In this document: piece after piece, positions 26,231 through 34,477 of the stretch
How positions within the stretch are numbered: position 1 is the stretch's first letter
Layout: each line of letters starts with the position of its first letter
From: G038396625 sp038396625
Lineage (GTDB): Bacteria > Bacillota > Clostridia > Peptostreptococcales > Thermotaleaceae
Reading direction: 5' to 3'
Length of the DNA stretch: 64,000 bases
NCBI GenBank assembly: GCA_038396625.1
Contig: CP121688.1
Coordinates: 1,178,001 to 1,242,000 of the forward strand
Notes under the pieces: generated by a model
Databases searched by the model: none
The model's input: only the letters and a program-made list of their open reading frames with translations
What the model was told of the DNA's origin: nothing
Translations under genes and position numbers: made by a program

Positions 26231-27832
26231 TTAATCCTCTTTCTTGATAATTGTTTTTTCCATTCTATACTTTGCTGTATCTGCATTGTTCCATACCAAA
26301 GCTTGAGGTCTTGTGTACAGCGTCCAAAGAGGCATCCGTATGAAAGTATCTTTTAAATCTACACCGTTAAGTGGTGCGAGAGGTGCCATAAAGGGTACGC
26401 CAAAGGAGCGTAAGGAACATAAGTGGATCATCAATACCATGGTAAGAAATAGAATGCCTAAATATCCTAATATATTTGCTGCAATAAGCATGGCGATACG
26501 AAGTATCGGCATGGCATCGCCTAATGAGGGGATGATGAAGCTGCTAATCGCTGTGAGGGAGGTGATAATTACCATAACATTACTGGCGATCCCTGCTTTT
26601 ACAGCTGCTTCTCCAAGCACAAGAGCACCTACAATACTTACCGCTTGACCAATAGGTCGAGGCATTCGAACACCTGCTTCCCTTAGCAATTCAAAGACAA
26701 TACCCATCATCAAAGCCTCTGAAAAGGGAGAAAAAGGAATCCCTTCTCTTGATGCACTCATGGTCAATAGCAATTTAAATGGGATACTTTTGGCGTGAAA
26801 TGCGATGGAGGCAACATAAACTGCAGGGAGTGTAGTAGATATTATCAAAGCCAAAAGCCTAAACAATCGAACCAAAGATGAAAAAACAGGTCGAGAATAA
26901 TAGTCTTCGCTTATTTGAATAGACTCAATGAATAATTTAGGTACGGTAAGTACAAAAGGCGTTCCGTCACAGAGAATTGCAACCCTTCCTTCTAGTAGCT
27001 TGGCAGCAACAATATCAGGTTTTTCTGTATTACCTACTGTCGAAAAAATAGAAAAGGGTGCATCTTCAATAAATTGCTCAATATATCCAGATTCTAAAAT
27101 GGCATCGATCTTGATTTTTTTTAATCGTCTCCTAACGGTTTCGATAATATCTTCGTTAGCAATGCCTTGCAGATAGCAGATACATACATCTGTATTGGTT
27201 TGTGTCCCTAAAGTCATACTTTCAAACTTTAGTTTTGGATTTTTAATTTTTCTGCGAATTAAAGAAGTATTGGTTCGCAATGTCTCGGAAAATCCTTCCC
27301 GAGGACCTCTTACAACGGCTTCTGTGTCGGGTTCTTCAACACCTCGAGCTTCCCATCCCTTTGTTCCTGCCCTAAAGGCAGTATTTTTTCCATCTATATA
27401 AATGACTGTATCACCTGAAAGAATGATATCAATGGTCTGTTGAAAATCTGTTACGGTTTCTAGTTCACAGGAGGTTAATATGTTTTCTTTTAATAGGTCT
27501 AAAATATTATCTTTATTAGAATTATTAGTTGAATGAAAGATGGGCGATTCTAGCATTAATGGTTTTAATAGATCGGTATTAAGTAGATGATGGTCGATCA
27601 ATCCATCGATAAAGGCAATGAGAAATTTGACTTGTTTTATTTGCCCTAAAGTTACTTCTCTTATTATAAAGTCACTGCTGTTGACAAATACAGCTTGCAA
27701 TTTTTCCTTTACATCTTTTATGGATTTTGGAATATTTTCTGTGGGTTTCTCAGTGGACATCTTGTTATTTTCATGATCATTGATAACTTTAAGTTTCAAA
27801 TAATGAACAAGTTTTGATAGTTTATGAAACAT
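26231..27832 (-). CDS. Spore germination receptor A subunit (GerA family)
   Basis: The 533-residue protein has an N-terminal soluble domain (about 1-310) with VFVNSSDFIIREV, GTKGWEARGVEEPDTEAVVRGPREGF and NPKLKFESMTLG, then four or five membrane helices with PIGQAVSIVGALVLGEAAVKAG. It is the first gene of the ger operon, with ribosome site GAGGTGG. Which germinant it responds to cannot be told from sequence. Confidence 0.95.
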   Translation of the reverse strand: MFHKLSKLVHYLKLKVINDHENNKMSTEKPTENIPKSIKDVKEKLQAVFVNSSDFIIREVTLGQIKQVKFLIAFIDGLIDHHLLNTDLLKPLMLESPIFHSTNNSNKDNILDLLKENILTSCELETVTDFQQTIDIILSGDTVIYIDGKNTAFRAGTKGWEARGVEEPDTEAVVRGPREGFSETLRTNTSLIRRKIKNPKLKFESMTLGTQTNTDVCICYLQGIANEDIIETVRRRLKKIKIDAILESGYIEQFIEDAPFSIFSTVGNTEKPDIVAAKLLEGRVAILCDGTPFVLTVPKLFIESIQISEDYYSRPVFSSLVRLFRLLALIISTTLPAVYVASIAFHAKSIPFKLLLTMSASREGIPFSPFSEALMMGIVFELLREAGVRMPRPIGQAVSIVGALVLGEAAVKAGIASNVMVIITSLTAISSFIIPSLGDAMPILRIAMLIAANILGYLGILFLTMVLMIHLCSLRSFGVPFMAPLAPLNGVDLKDTFIRMPLWTLYTRPQALVWNNADTAKYRMEKTIIKKED

Positions 27833-28108
27833 TCATTTTACCACCTCAATCTATAGAATATTATATCCACGAAGGAATCAATAGCGTCGTACTTTATTGT
27901 TTAGTATTGATTTGTTTTAAAAGTTTATGCAGAAATCAGCGCATTTTTATAATTTTTTTATGCCCGTGCTTAAAAAGAAAAAATGTTTCGAAAAAATAAA
28001 ATATTTTGCATAAATTCAAAAAAATCTATATAATTTAAAAAGGCAGATCAAAAACTTGTTTCGATATGCCTTTCATAAATGAAATTCTATTTTATTGGAG
28101 AGAAAGAT

Positions 28109-29395
28109 ATGGAAAAAACACAACGGGCGTCAGAAAAATTTTTAAAATCCAATGCTTTATATCGGTATCAGCTACAAATATTTTTTTGTATGACCACGCT
28201 TTATACCTTTTATTTTGTTGCAAACAATAACCTAGGACCAGCGATAAAACCCATGCAAGATGAACTGGGAATATCTAGTGCAAGAATTGGTATCTTATTT
28301 ACAGTGTTTACATTGTTGTTTGCTACAGGACAGTTTTTCTCAGGATATATTGCGGATCGATTTAGCCCTAAAAAAGTTATGTTAATTGGTGCCATAGGTG
28401 CGACCATTGCAAATATTCTTTTTGGAATTTCTAATTCCTTGCTGGCATTTACATGCTTCTGGGGGATGAATGCATTGTTTTTGGCAATGGGGTGGTCACC
28501 GGGATGTAAAATTCTATATAATTGGCTTCCACCAAAACGGTGGGGGCTTTTTATGGGGATTTACAATGCTTTTTCTTTTTTAGGTGGTGTGATTGTGTAT
28601 CCTTTCGCAGGATGGGTGATTATTAGATGGGGATGGCGTGCAGCATTTATCGTTCCACCCCTCTGTTTAGCTATTTGGGCAGGTGTTTTTGCAAAAGTTG
28701 TAAAAAATACACCACAGCAAGCAGGATATAAAATAGAATGGAAAACCAATAATAAAGCAAATGATGATGGTGGTATAGACTGGCATGATTATAAAAAGGT
28801 GTTACTAAATCCACTGATGAATCTTGTGTGTATATCTGCTATTTGTAGTCAGTTTGTACGTTGGGGACTGGTGAATTGGGGTGTAAAGATTTTAACAGAG
28901 CCTTTAGGAAGTGGAGGATTCGGATTGACATTAGTATTGGCTACAGCATTGGCGTCACTAATGCATTGGGGGGGTGCTTTGTTTTCAATTGTATTAGGCT
29001 ATGTATCAGATACGCTATTTAAGGGACAGCGCTGGCAATCCATATGCATTGGGTTTATATTAAGTTTTATTGCATTAATTCTTTTATATCAAATAGGGGC
29101 AGATATTTTAACACTGCCTGCAGGTTTATTGCTATTAGGTTTGATCCTATTTGTTTCAGGAGGATGTATTCAGGGGTTACAAGCACCAATTTTTAATTTG
29201 CCAGAAGCTATTTTAGGAAGTAGGCTAAGTGGCACAGCAACGGGGATCGTAAACGGATGGTCATACATAGGCGCCTCATTATCAGGAATTTTTTTAGGAT
29301 GGTTATTTGATGGATATGGTTTTAATATGGGTATTTTGTTTATGGCAATCATTTCACTCATAGGAGGAATGGTCATTTGTTTGGTTAGAAGATAA
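28109..29395 (+). CDS. Major facilitator superfamily transporter
   Basis: The roughly 428-residue carrier has 12 hydrophobic helices. The loop 2-3 motif GYIADRFSPKKVMLIG is the MFS signature and the N-half resembles organophosphate/anion-cation symporter types (for example NNNLGPAIKPMQDELGIS). The substrate is not clear. An in-frame ATG at 28079 precedes the ribosome site GGAGAG; ATG 28109 is chosen. A 7-bp inverted repeat (AAAGGCA/TGCCTTT) lies in the leader. It is not part of an operon. Confidence 0.88.
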   Translation: MEKTQRASEKFLKSNALYRYQLQIFFCMTTLYTFYFVANNNLGPAIKPMQDELGISSARIGILFTVFTLLFATGQFFSGYIADRFSPKKVMLIGAIGATIANILFGISNSLLAFTCFWGMNALFLAMGWSPGCKILYNWLPPKRWGLFMGIYNAFSFLGGVIVYPFAGWVIIRWGWRAAFIVPPLCLAIWAGVFAKVVKNTPQQAGYKIEWKTNNKANDDGGIDWHDYKKVLLNPLMNLVCISAICSQFVRWGLVNWGVKILTEPLGSGGFGLTLVLATALASLMHWGGALFSIVLGYVSDTLFKGQRWQSICIGFILSFIALILLYQIGADILTLPAGLLLLGLILFVSGGCIQGLQAPIFNLPEAILGSRLSGTATGIVNGWSYIGASLSGIFLGWLFDGYGFNMGILFMAIISLIGGMVICLVRR

Positions 29396-29441
29396 TACTG
29401 ATGAGAAAAGCAACTGTCGAGGATGATAGACAGTTTCCACA

Positions 29442-29756
29442 TTGACAAAAAATCTGGGAAGCCTCTTGGACAGGGATTATTTTGAAGAGGCAATGAAAGG
29501 TAAAACCATTATTTCTGATCTAGTTATTTCAAAACCCACAGGGAATCCGATTGGTGTCATTGCTGCGCCCATTTGGAATGAGGAAAGACAAGTAATTGAA
29601 TTAATAGGTGTTTTACTTGCAAGTATTATAGGAAGAGCTATGGCTAAGACCATTTCCAAACCCATCATTGGATTAAATGAAGTTTTTATGAAGACAACTG
29701 GGAGAGACTTAACAGTTCGGGCAGATATATCTATGGAAAATATTAAGGGATTCTGA
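29442..29756 (+). pseudogene. Remnant of a methyl-accepting chemotaxis/dCache sensor gene
   Basis: The 104-codon frame starts TTG and reads LLDRDYFEEAMKGKTIISDLVISKPTGNPIGVIAAPI, the membrane-distal part of a dCache sensor. Around residue 62 it jumps directly to the end of a transmembrane helix and a HAMP start (AMAKTISKPIIGLNEVFMKTTGRDLTVRADI). The second half of the sensor, most of the membrane helix and the whole signalling domain are missing, as is the N-terminus. It ends inside an inverted repeat that terminates the opposite gene. It is a deletion remnant, not a working receptor. Confidence 0.8.
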
Positions 29757-29772
29757 AGAATCCCTTAATATT
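29739..29772 (-). terminator. 15-bp inverted repeat at the end of the anti-sigma gene
   Basis: AATATTAAGGGATTC (29739-29753) and its exact complement (29758-29772) enclose a 4-nt loop, followed on the minus strand by TTTTCC. It includes the minus-strand TAA and, on the plus strand, the last codons of the chemoreceptor remnant. Confidence 0.75.
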
Positions 29773-30547
29773 CAATAGATTGAAGGATTTTTAGGGTTTC
29801 CTCTTTAGAAAAGGGACATCTCAATTTATAATGAATACTGTTTTTAAACCAAGATACATGGGTTTTATGATTTTCAAAAGCAATGACTTGATAAAGTGTA
29901 TCCTCCCAATCCAAAGATTCAACGGTGCCATATTTAGGGTTTACATTGGTAGAAGATGCAAAGTCGCCTACAATAAGATCCTGGGTCAATTCAAATGCTT
30001 CCTTGCCGTTTGCATAAACAAGCTTAATCGTATTTATTTTTATATCTGTATCAAATATAAGTACTTTACTTAATGTATAACCTTGGGGGAGATAAGAAGG
30101 TTTTTTTATTTGAAAATCAATTTTTCTTTGGGCTTCCTCCCAAGAAACTTCCTTCCATTCTAGCGTAAAGGAATTTTCATCTGTAGAAGATGAATCGATA
30201 GAATTTTCTGGTGAAGAGCGTTTTACTTCATGCAAAACCGTTTTATCTGAAAAATACTGAACAATGGATTGAAAAAAATCTAATCGCTGAGCATGAATTT
30301 TTGGTTCAGGCATCAAAAAGTTGGCACAGGACAATAATCCAATGATCACCAATACAGCAGCAGCTTTTATGTATAATCTTTTAGAAGATCGTTTTTTCTT
30401 CTGATATATTTCAAAAGAGATACTGTCTTGCAGCTGTTTCCAGATGATATCCTTTGATTTCATCATGAACGCCTCTTTTTCAATATCGGCTAAATCTCGG
30501 GTTATGCTTTCTTTTATGATATTTGCTAAGATATCTGTTCTATCCAT
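29765..30547 (-). CDS. Membrane anti-sigma factor with DUF4367 domain
   Basis: The 260-residue protein has a cytoplasmic N-terminal region (1-55), one membrane helix (about 58-78, KAAAVLVIIGLLSCANFL), and an extracytoplasmic DUF4367 domain (about 135-255) with KPSYLPQGYTLSKV. Its gene overlaps the upstream ECF sigma gene by 8 bp, the standard arrangement for a cognate anti-sigma factor that holds the sigma until an outside signal arrives. The signal is unknown. Confidence 0.85.
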   Translation of the reverse strand: MDRTDILANIIKESITRDLADIEKEAFMMKSKDIIWKQLQDSISFEIYQKKKRSSKRLYIKAAAVLVIIGLLSCANFLMPEPKIHAQRLDFFQSIVQYFSDKTVLHEVKRSSPENSIDSSSTDENSFTLEWKEVSWEEAQRKIDFQIKKPSYLPQGYTLSKVLIFDTDIKINTIKLVYANGKEAFELTQDLIVGDFASSTNVNPKYGTVESLDWEDTLYQVIAFENHKTHVSWFKNSIHYKLRCPFSKEETLKILQSIEY

Positions 30548-31121
30548 TGACTGTCCCCCTGTCTTCCGTCTGCGTGTTGTTTTGTAGAATATTTTTTAGT
30601 TTTTGCCGAGCACGATACAATCTTGTTTTTACCGTATTGATATTTAAATCTAGTACGGTACAAATTTCTTTATATTCTAAATCAAGGTGATAGCGTAAAT
30701 AAAGAATCTGTTTATAGGGGAGAGGCAGTGTATGGATAGCTTCATCAACTTCTGTATAAAGCTCTTTTTCAATGATGAGATCACATAAGTCTGTATCAAA
30801 ATCATTACTTTGAAAATCAATGATTTCTACAATACTTTCATCAGCATACAAGTGCCTGTTTTCTTTTTTTATATATGTTTTTGTAAGATTAACCGCAATC
30901 GTGCAAATCCAAGGTCCAAACTTTTTAGGGTCTTTTAGTTGATCAATTTTTTTAAAAGCTTGCAAAAAAGCATCATGAACGATATCTTCAGCAGCATGCT
31001 GATCCCTTAAAAGATAAAAAGCAGTACTAAAAACTTTCTTGTAATAGTTTTCGTAAAGGATTTTATACAATTGTAATTCTTCATGAGTTGCATCGGGTAG
31101 AGCAGATATAAGTAAAAACAT
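30540..31121 (-). CDS. ECF-type RNA polymerase sigma factor
   Basis: The 193-residue sigma-70 family protein has region 2 (YKKVFSTAFYLLRDQHAAEDIVHDAFLQAFKKI) and region 4 (LPLPYKQILYLRYHLDLEYKEICTVLDLNINTVKTRLYRARQKL). An upstream in-frame start at 31154 lacks a ribosome site; ATG 31121 has GGAGG at proper distance and starts MFLLISALPDAT. It is coupled to its anti-sigma gene. Such pairs usually autoregulate; I could not define the promoter motif. Confidence 0.93.
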   Translation of the reverse strand: MFLLISALPDATHEELQLYKILYENYYKKVFSTAFYLLRDQHAAEDIVHDAFLQAFKKIDQLKDPKKFGPWICTIAVNLTKTYIKKENRHLYADESIVEIIDFQSNDFDTDLCDLIIEKELYTEVDEAIHTLPLPYKQILYLRYHLDLEYKEICTVLDLNINTVKTRLYRARQKLKNILQNNTQTEDRGTVNG

Positions 31122-31255
31122 TGATACCTCCAAAATGATGTAAGATTCTACCACTATGATACTACATTCTAGGGTTTTTGTGTATCTTATAGATAGAATT
31201 TATGATTTTATAACTTTAATCTTAATCTACGAAATAAAGAATAGGGATAGAGTAG

Positions 31256-31281
31256 AAAAAACCCTAGCAGAATATGCTAGG
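31256..31281 (-). terminator. Terminator of the hsp20 gene
   Basis: On the minus strand CCTAGCA and TGCTAGG pair around a 5-nt loop and are followed by GTTTTTTC. It ends the small heat-shock gene. Confidence 0.85.
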
Positions 31282-31288
31282 ATTCTTT

Positions 31289-31708
31289 CTACTGAATATC
31301 AATGCTTTTTCGCTTAGGTGCATTTTTATCTTTTGGCAGTATTACTTTTAATAAGCCGTTCTCATATTTTGCTTGAATACCTTCATGCTGAATGTTTTCT
31401 ACATAGAAGGATCTGCTGGTTCTACCAACGCTTCTTTCACGTCTTATATAGTTTTCCCTTTCTTCATTGACTTCGTTGACATTTTCAACAGATATGGTTA
31501 AATAATTATTTTGATAGTCGATGTTGATTTGGTCCTTATTAACCCCAGGAACCTCTGCTTCTAATAGATATTCACTGTCTAACTCCTTTATGTCTACCTT
31601 TATATCTGTTACAGAAGGGGAGAGATCAAAACTTTCATGAAACATCTTATCAAGGAAACTTTCCATATCTCTTGTATTTTTTACAAAAGGAACTAAACCT
31701 CTAAACAT
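31289..31708 (-). CDS. hsp18: Small heat-shock protein, Hsp20/alpha-crystallin family
   Basis: The 139-residue ATP-independent chaperone has an alpha-crystallin domain (about 33-130) ending with the conserved YENGLLKVILPK and a C-terminal tail. It holds unfolding proteins in the cytoplasm. ATG 31708 follows GGAGGTG; an earlier in-frame start (31723) precedes that site. The promoter region carries a CtsR-type box, so heat induction by derepression is likely. Confidence 0.94.
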   Translation of the reverse strand: MFRGLVPFVKNTRDMESFLDKMFHESFDLSPSVTDIKVDIKELDSEYLLEAEVPGVNKDQINIDYQNNYLTISVENVNEVNEERENYIRRERSVGRTSRSFYVENIQHEGIQAKYENGLLKVILPKDKNAPKRKSIDIQ

Positions 31709-31747
31709 ATTCAACACCTCCAAGTGTATATTTGATTTGATAATTCA

Positions 31748-31777
31748 ATTATAAAGTTAAGGTCAAAGAAAGTCAAA
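31748..31777 (-). promoter_or_regulatory. hsp18 promoter with CtsR box
   Basis: On the minus strand TTGACT (31771-31776) and TATAAT (31748-31753) are 17 bp apart. The plus strand reads GGTCAAA GAA AGTCAAA at 31761-31777, an exact fit to the CtsR consensus (A/GGTCAAA-NAN-A/GGTCAAA), covering the -35 element. The remainder of the interval to 32038 (about 260 bp) shows nothing recognisable. Confidence 0.8.
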
Positions 31778-32038
31778 ATATATTCTTCTTGATTAATAAA
31801 GATTTTCGATGATAAAAGTCAATGAGTGAAAAAAATCAAATATTTTCTAACATTTTCTTAAAATTTCTTATGATAGTTTTGAATTTTGATATAAAATATT
31901 CATTGAACAAATATTTGGTTACAATAAAGAATACATATTCTAAGTTAAACATATTGGGATTTTTCATGAAAAAACAGGCATAGAAAAATTTTCAATAAAC
32001 TTCCAAAAAACATTATCAAAATAAAGAGAAAGGAATCA

Positions 32039-32653
32039 ATGATGAAAAAGCTGCAACGCACATTTTACGAAGAAGATACCTTAAAAGTGGCCTCAAATTT
32101 ATTAGGAAAAATTTTAGTACACAGATATAAAGGCATAGAAGTGAAGGGAAAAATTGTGGAAGTAGAGGCTTATATAGGAGCCATTGATAAAGCTGCTCAC
32201 TCTTATAATAATCGAAAAACAGAAAGAACAAAGGTGATGTTTGGACCTCCTGGATATGCTTACATTTATCTTATTTATGGAATGTATCACTGTATGAATG
32301 TTGTAACAGGTAAAGAGGGAGAGGGAGCGGCAGTGTTAATTCGTGCTGTAGAGCCAGTGGAAGGGATAGAACAGATGGCAATGCAACGTTATGGAAAAAA
32401 ATTAGAAACATTAAAAAAGAAAGAACGAATACATTTAACCAATGGACCAGGAAAATTATGTAAAGCCTTTGGCATTACCAAAGAAAATTACGGAGATGAT
32501 TTATTAGGAAATAGACTCTTTATTTGTGCTCCTGTATTTGAAGAATCCTTTGAAATAGAAAGATCTAGAAGAATCAATATTGATTATGCTGAGGAAGCAA
32601 AGGAATTTAAATGGCGATTTTTTATTAAAAACAATCCTTATGTATCTAAATAA
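32039..32653 (+). CDS. mpg: 3-methyladenine DNA glycosylase (AAG/Mpg family)
   Basis: The 204-residue repair enzyme removes alkylated purines. Family features are LARxLLGK-like VASNLLGKILVHRY, VEVEAYIGAIDKAAHSYNNRKTERT with the catalytic Glu, GYAYIYLIYGMYHCMNVV and LTNGPGKLCKAFGI. It appears to be a single gene. Two ATGs in a row (32039, 32042) follow AAAGGA. Confidence 0.93.
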   Translation: MMKKLQRTFYEEDTLKVASNLLGKILVHRYKGIEVKGKIVEVEAYIGAIDKAAHSYNNRKTERTKVMFGPPGYAYIYLIYGMYHCMNVVTGKEGEGAAVLIRAVEPVEGIEQMAMQRYGKKLETLKKKERIHLTNGPGKLCKAFGITKENYGDDLLGNRLFICAPVFEESFEIERSRRINIDYAEEAKEFKWRFFIKNNPYVSK

Positions 32654-32774
32654 TATGTAGTGTTATTATTAAAATATTTACTAATAATGGCGATATGTTC
32701 AATGGCTGACAAATATTGAGGTTTTTCTTCATTTCTCATATTCGATATACTTATATATAAGGGGGAATGTGAAA

Positions 32775-33401
32775 ATGAAAAAGATTTTAATTGGATCAAC
32801 CATAGCCCTTTTATTAGCGGTAACGGTAAATCCACTAGGTGCTGAGGCCAGTAGCCGTATTCATTATGTGGCATCTGGTGATACATTGTGGAAGATTGCA
32901 CAAAGATATCAAGTAGGTTTATCTGAAATCATTCAATCCAATAAGCACCTTGAAAATCCCGATTGGATTTATCCAGGAATGCAGGTACAGATCCCAGATG
33001 TAGAATCGGGAAGAGCCTTTGAAAAAGAAGTTGTGAGATTGGTAAATGTAGAGCGAGCAAAAGCAGGATTACAGCCTTTAAAAGAAAACTGGGAACTGTC
33101 CAGAGTGGCAAGATACAAATCAAAAGACATGATGGAGCGTAAGTACTTTTCCCATACTTCACCGACTTATGGATCACCCTTTGAAATGATGAAAAACTTT
33201 GGTATTTCATATGCCTATGCAGGTGAAAATATTGCCATGGGACAGCGAACGCCTGAAGAAGTCATGAAAGGATGGATGAATTCACCGGGGCATCGGAAGA
33301 ATATTTTAAGTCCGAACTTTATACAAATCGGTGTAGGTTATGCGGTTAATGGAAATGGTACAAAATACTGGACCCAAATGTTTATAAAACCAAGACAATA
33401 A
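32775..33401 (+). CDS. Secreted LysM plus CAP/SCP-domain protein (YkwD/SafA-like)
   Basis: The roughly 208-residue protein has a signal peptide (KKILIGSTIALLLAVTVNPLGAEA), one LysM cell-wall binding domain (HYVASGDTLWKIAQRY...QVQIPD, about 30-75) and a CAP domain (about 85-208) with VNVERAKAGLQPL, YFSHTSPTYGSPFEMM, AGENIAMGQ and HRKNILSPNF. Such proteins are common in spore-formers; enzymatic activity is unproven. GTG 32769 is also possible, but ATG 32775 has better spacing from the GGGGG ribosome site. Confidence 0.9.
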   Translation: MKKILIGSTIALLLAVTVNPLGAEASSRIHYVASGDTLWKIAQRYQVGLSEIIQSNKHLENPDWIYPGMQVQIPDVESGRAFEKEVVRLVNVERAKAGLQPLKENWELSRVARYKSKDMMERKYFSHTSPTYGSPFEMMKNFGISYAYAGENIAMGQRTPEEVMKGWMNSPGHRKNILSPNFIQIGVGYAVNGNGTKYWTQMFIKPRQ

Positions 33402-33450
33402 CATATAGAATCATAAGAGATACTTATAGAAATGCAATATAGATCATTAT

Positions 33451-33490
33451 AAAAGTGCATCGACCTTTTCGAGGGCGGTGTGCTTTTATT
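33451..33490 (+). terminator. Terminator after the LysM-CAP gene
   Basis: A long stem with several G-U pairs (AAAAGTGCATCGACC with GGGCGGTGTGCTTTT) is followed by ATTTTG. Confidence 0.65.
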
Positions 33491-33601
33491 TTGCATAATA
33501 TTGTAATATAATAGAAAATATAGAAAAATAAAGTGTCACAACACCGAGACAGATCAACTGAAATACCCTGTATGATAGATTTATAAACAAGGAGTGAGGG
33601 A

Positions 33602-34426
33602 ATGAATAAGTTTAAGATAGGCGTATGTCAAATGCAGGTGGAAGAAAATAAGGATGCTAATATAAAAAAAGCAGAAAAGCTCATTAGAGAAGCAGCTGAG
33701 AATGGCAGTCAGTTGGTGGTACTTCCTGAAATGTTTAATTGCCCCTATGAAAACAAATACTTCCCATTATTTGCTGAAGAATATCCAGGAGAAACAACGA
33801 CTGCATTGGCAAAACTAGCCAAGGAATTAAGCATCTATATTGTGGGAGGATCCATACCGGAGAAGCATCAGGATGTGATTTATAATACTTGTTTCATCTT
33901 TGACAGAGATGGAACTTGTATCGGAAGACATCGTAAGATGCATTTATTTGATATTGATGTAGAAGGAGGCATAAGATTTAAAGAGTCAGATAGTCTAGGC
34001 TATGGAGAAGATGTGACTGTTGTAGATACGGAATATTGTAAGATCGGTGTGGCAATTTGTTATGATATGAGATTTCCTGAACTGATGCGATTAATGGCAT
34101 TAGAGGGAGCACGGGTAATTTTAATACCTGCAGCATTTAATATGACAACGGGACCAGCCCATTGGGAACTTTTGATAAGAGCCAGAGCTTTAGATAACCA
34201 AGTATATTTTGTTGCTGCGTCGCCCTCACGTAATATGCAGGCTTCGTATCATGCCTATGGACATTCAAGTATTGCGAATCCTTGGGGAGAAGTAATCAGT
34301 CAAGCAGATGAAAGAGAATGTATTATTTATGGAGAAGTGGATTTACAAATGGTAGAAAAGACAAGGAAAGAACTGCCCTTATTAAAGCATAGAAGAACAG
34401 AATTATATGAACTTCGAAAAAAATAA
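33602..34426 (+). CDS. Nitrilase-superfamily amidase (omega-amidase/Nit2-like)
   Basis: The 274-residue carbon-nitrogen hydrolase has the catalytic triad in expected places: Glu43 (VVLPEMFNCPY), Lys near 111 (HRKMHLFD) and Cys near 153 (VAICYDMRFPEL). The NCPYE and HLFDIDVEGGI segments match omega-amidases, which hydrolyse alpha-ketoglutaramate or similar amides; the precise substrate is inference. It is monocistronic, with ribosome site AAGGAG and a bidirectional terminator after it. Confidence 0.9.
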   Translation: MNKFKIGVCQMQVEENKDANIKKAEKLIREAAENGSQLVVLPEMFNCPYENKYFPLFAEEYPGETTTALAKLAKELSIYIVGGSIPEKHQDVIYNTCFIFDRDGTCIGRHRKMHLFDIDVEGGIRFKESDSLGYGEDVTVVDTEYCKIGVAICYDMRFPELMRLMALEGARVILIPAAFNMTTGPAHWELLIRARALDNQVYFVAASPSRNMQASYHAYGHSSIANPWGEVISQADERECIIYGEVDLQMVEKTRKELPLLKHRRTELYELRKK

Positions 34427-34430
34427 TGAT

Positions 34431-34477
34431 AAAAATAGATCGTAAGCCCCAGATGTGGGCTTACGATCTATTTTTTT
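34431..34477. terminator. Bidirectional terminator between the amidase and GH3 genes
   Basis: A perfect 18-19 bp stem (34432-34449 with 34457-34474) with a 7-nt loop has a T run on the plus side and A run/T run on the minus side. It overlaps the TAG stop and final Lys codon of the GH3 gene. Confidence 0.9.
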
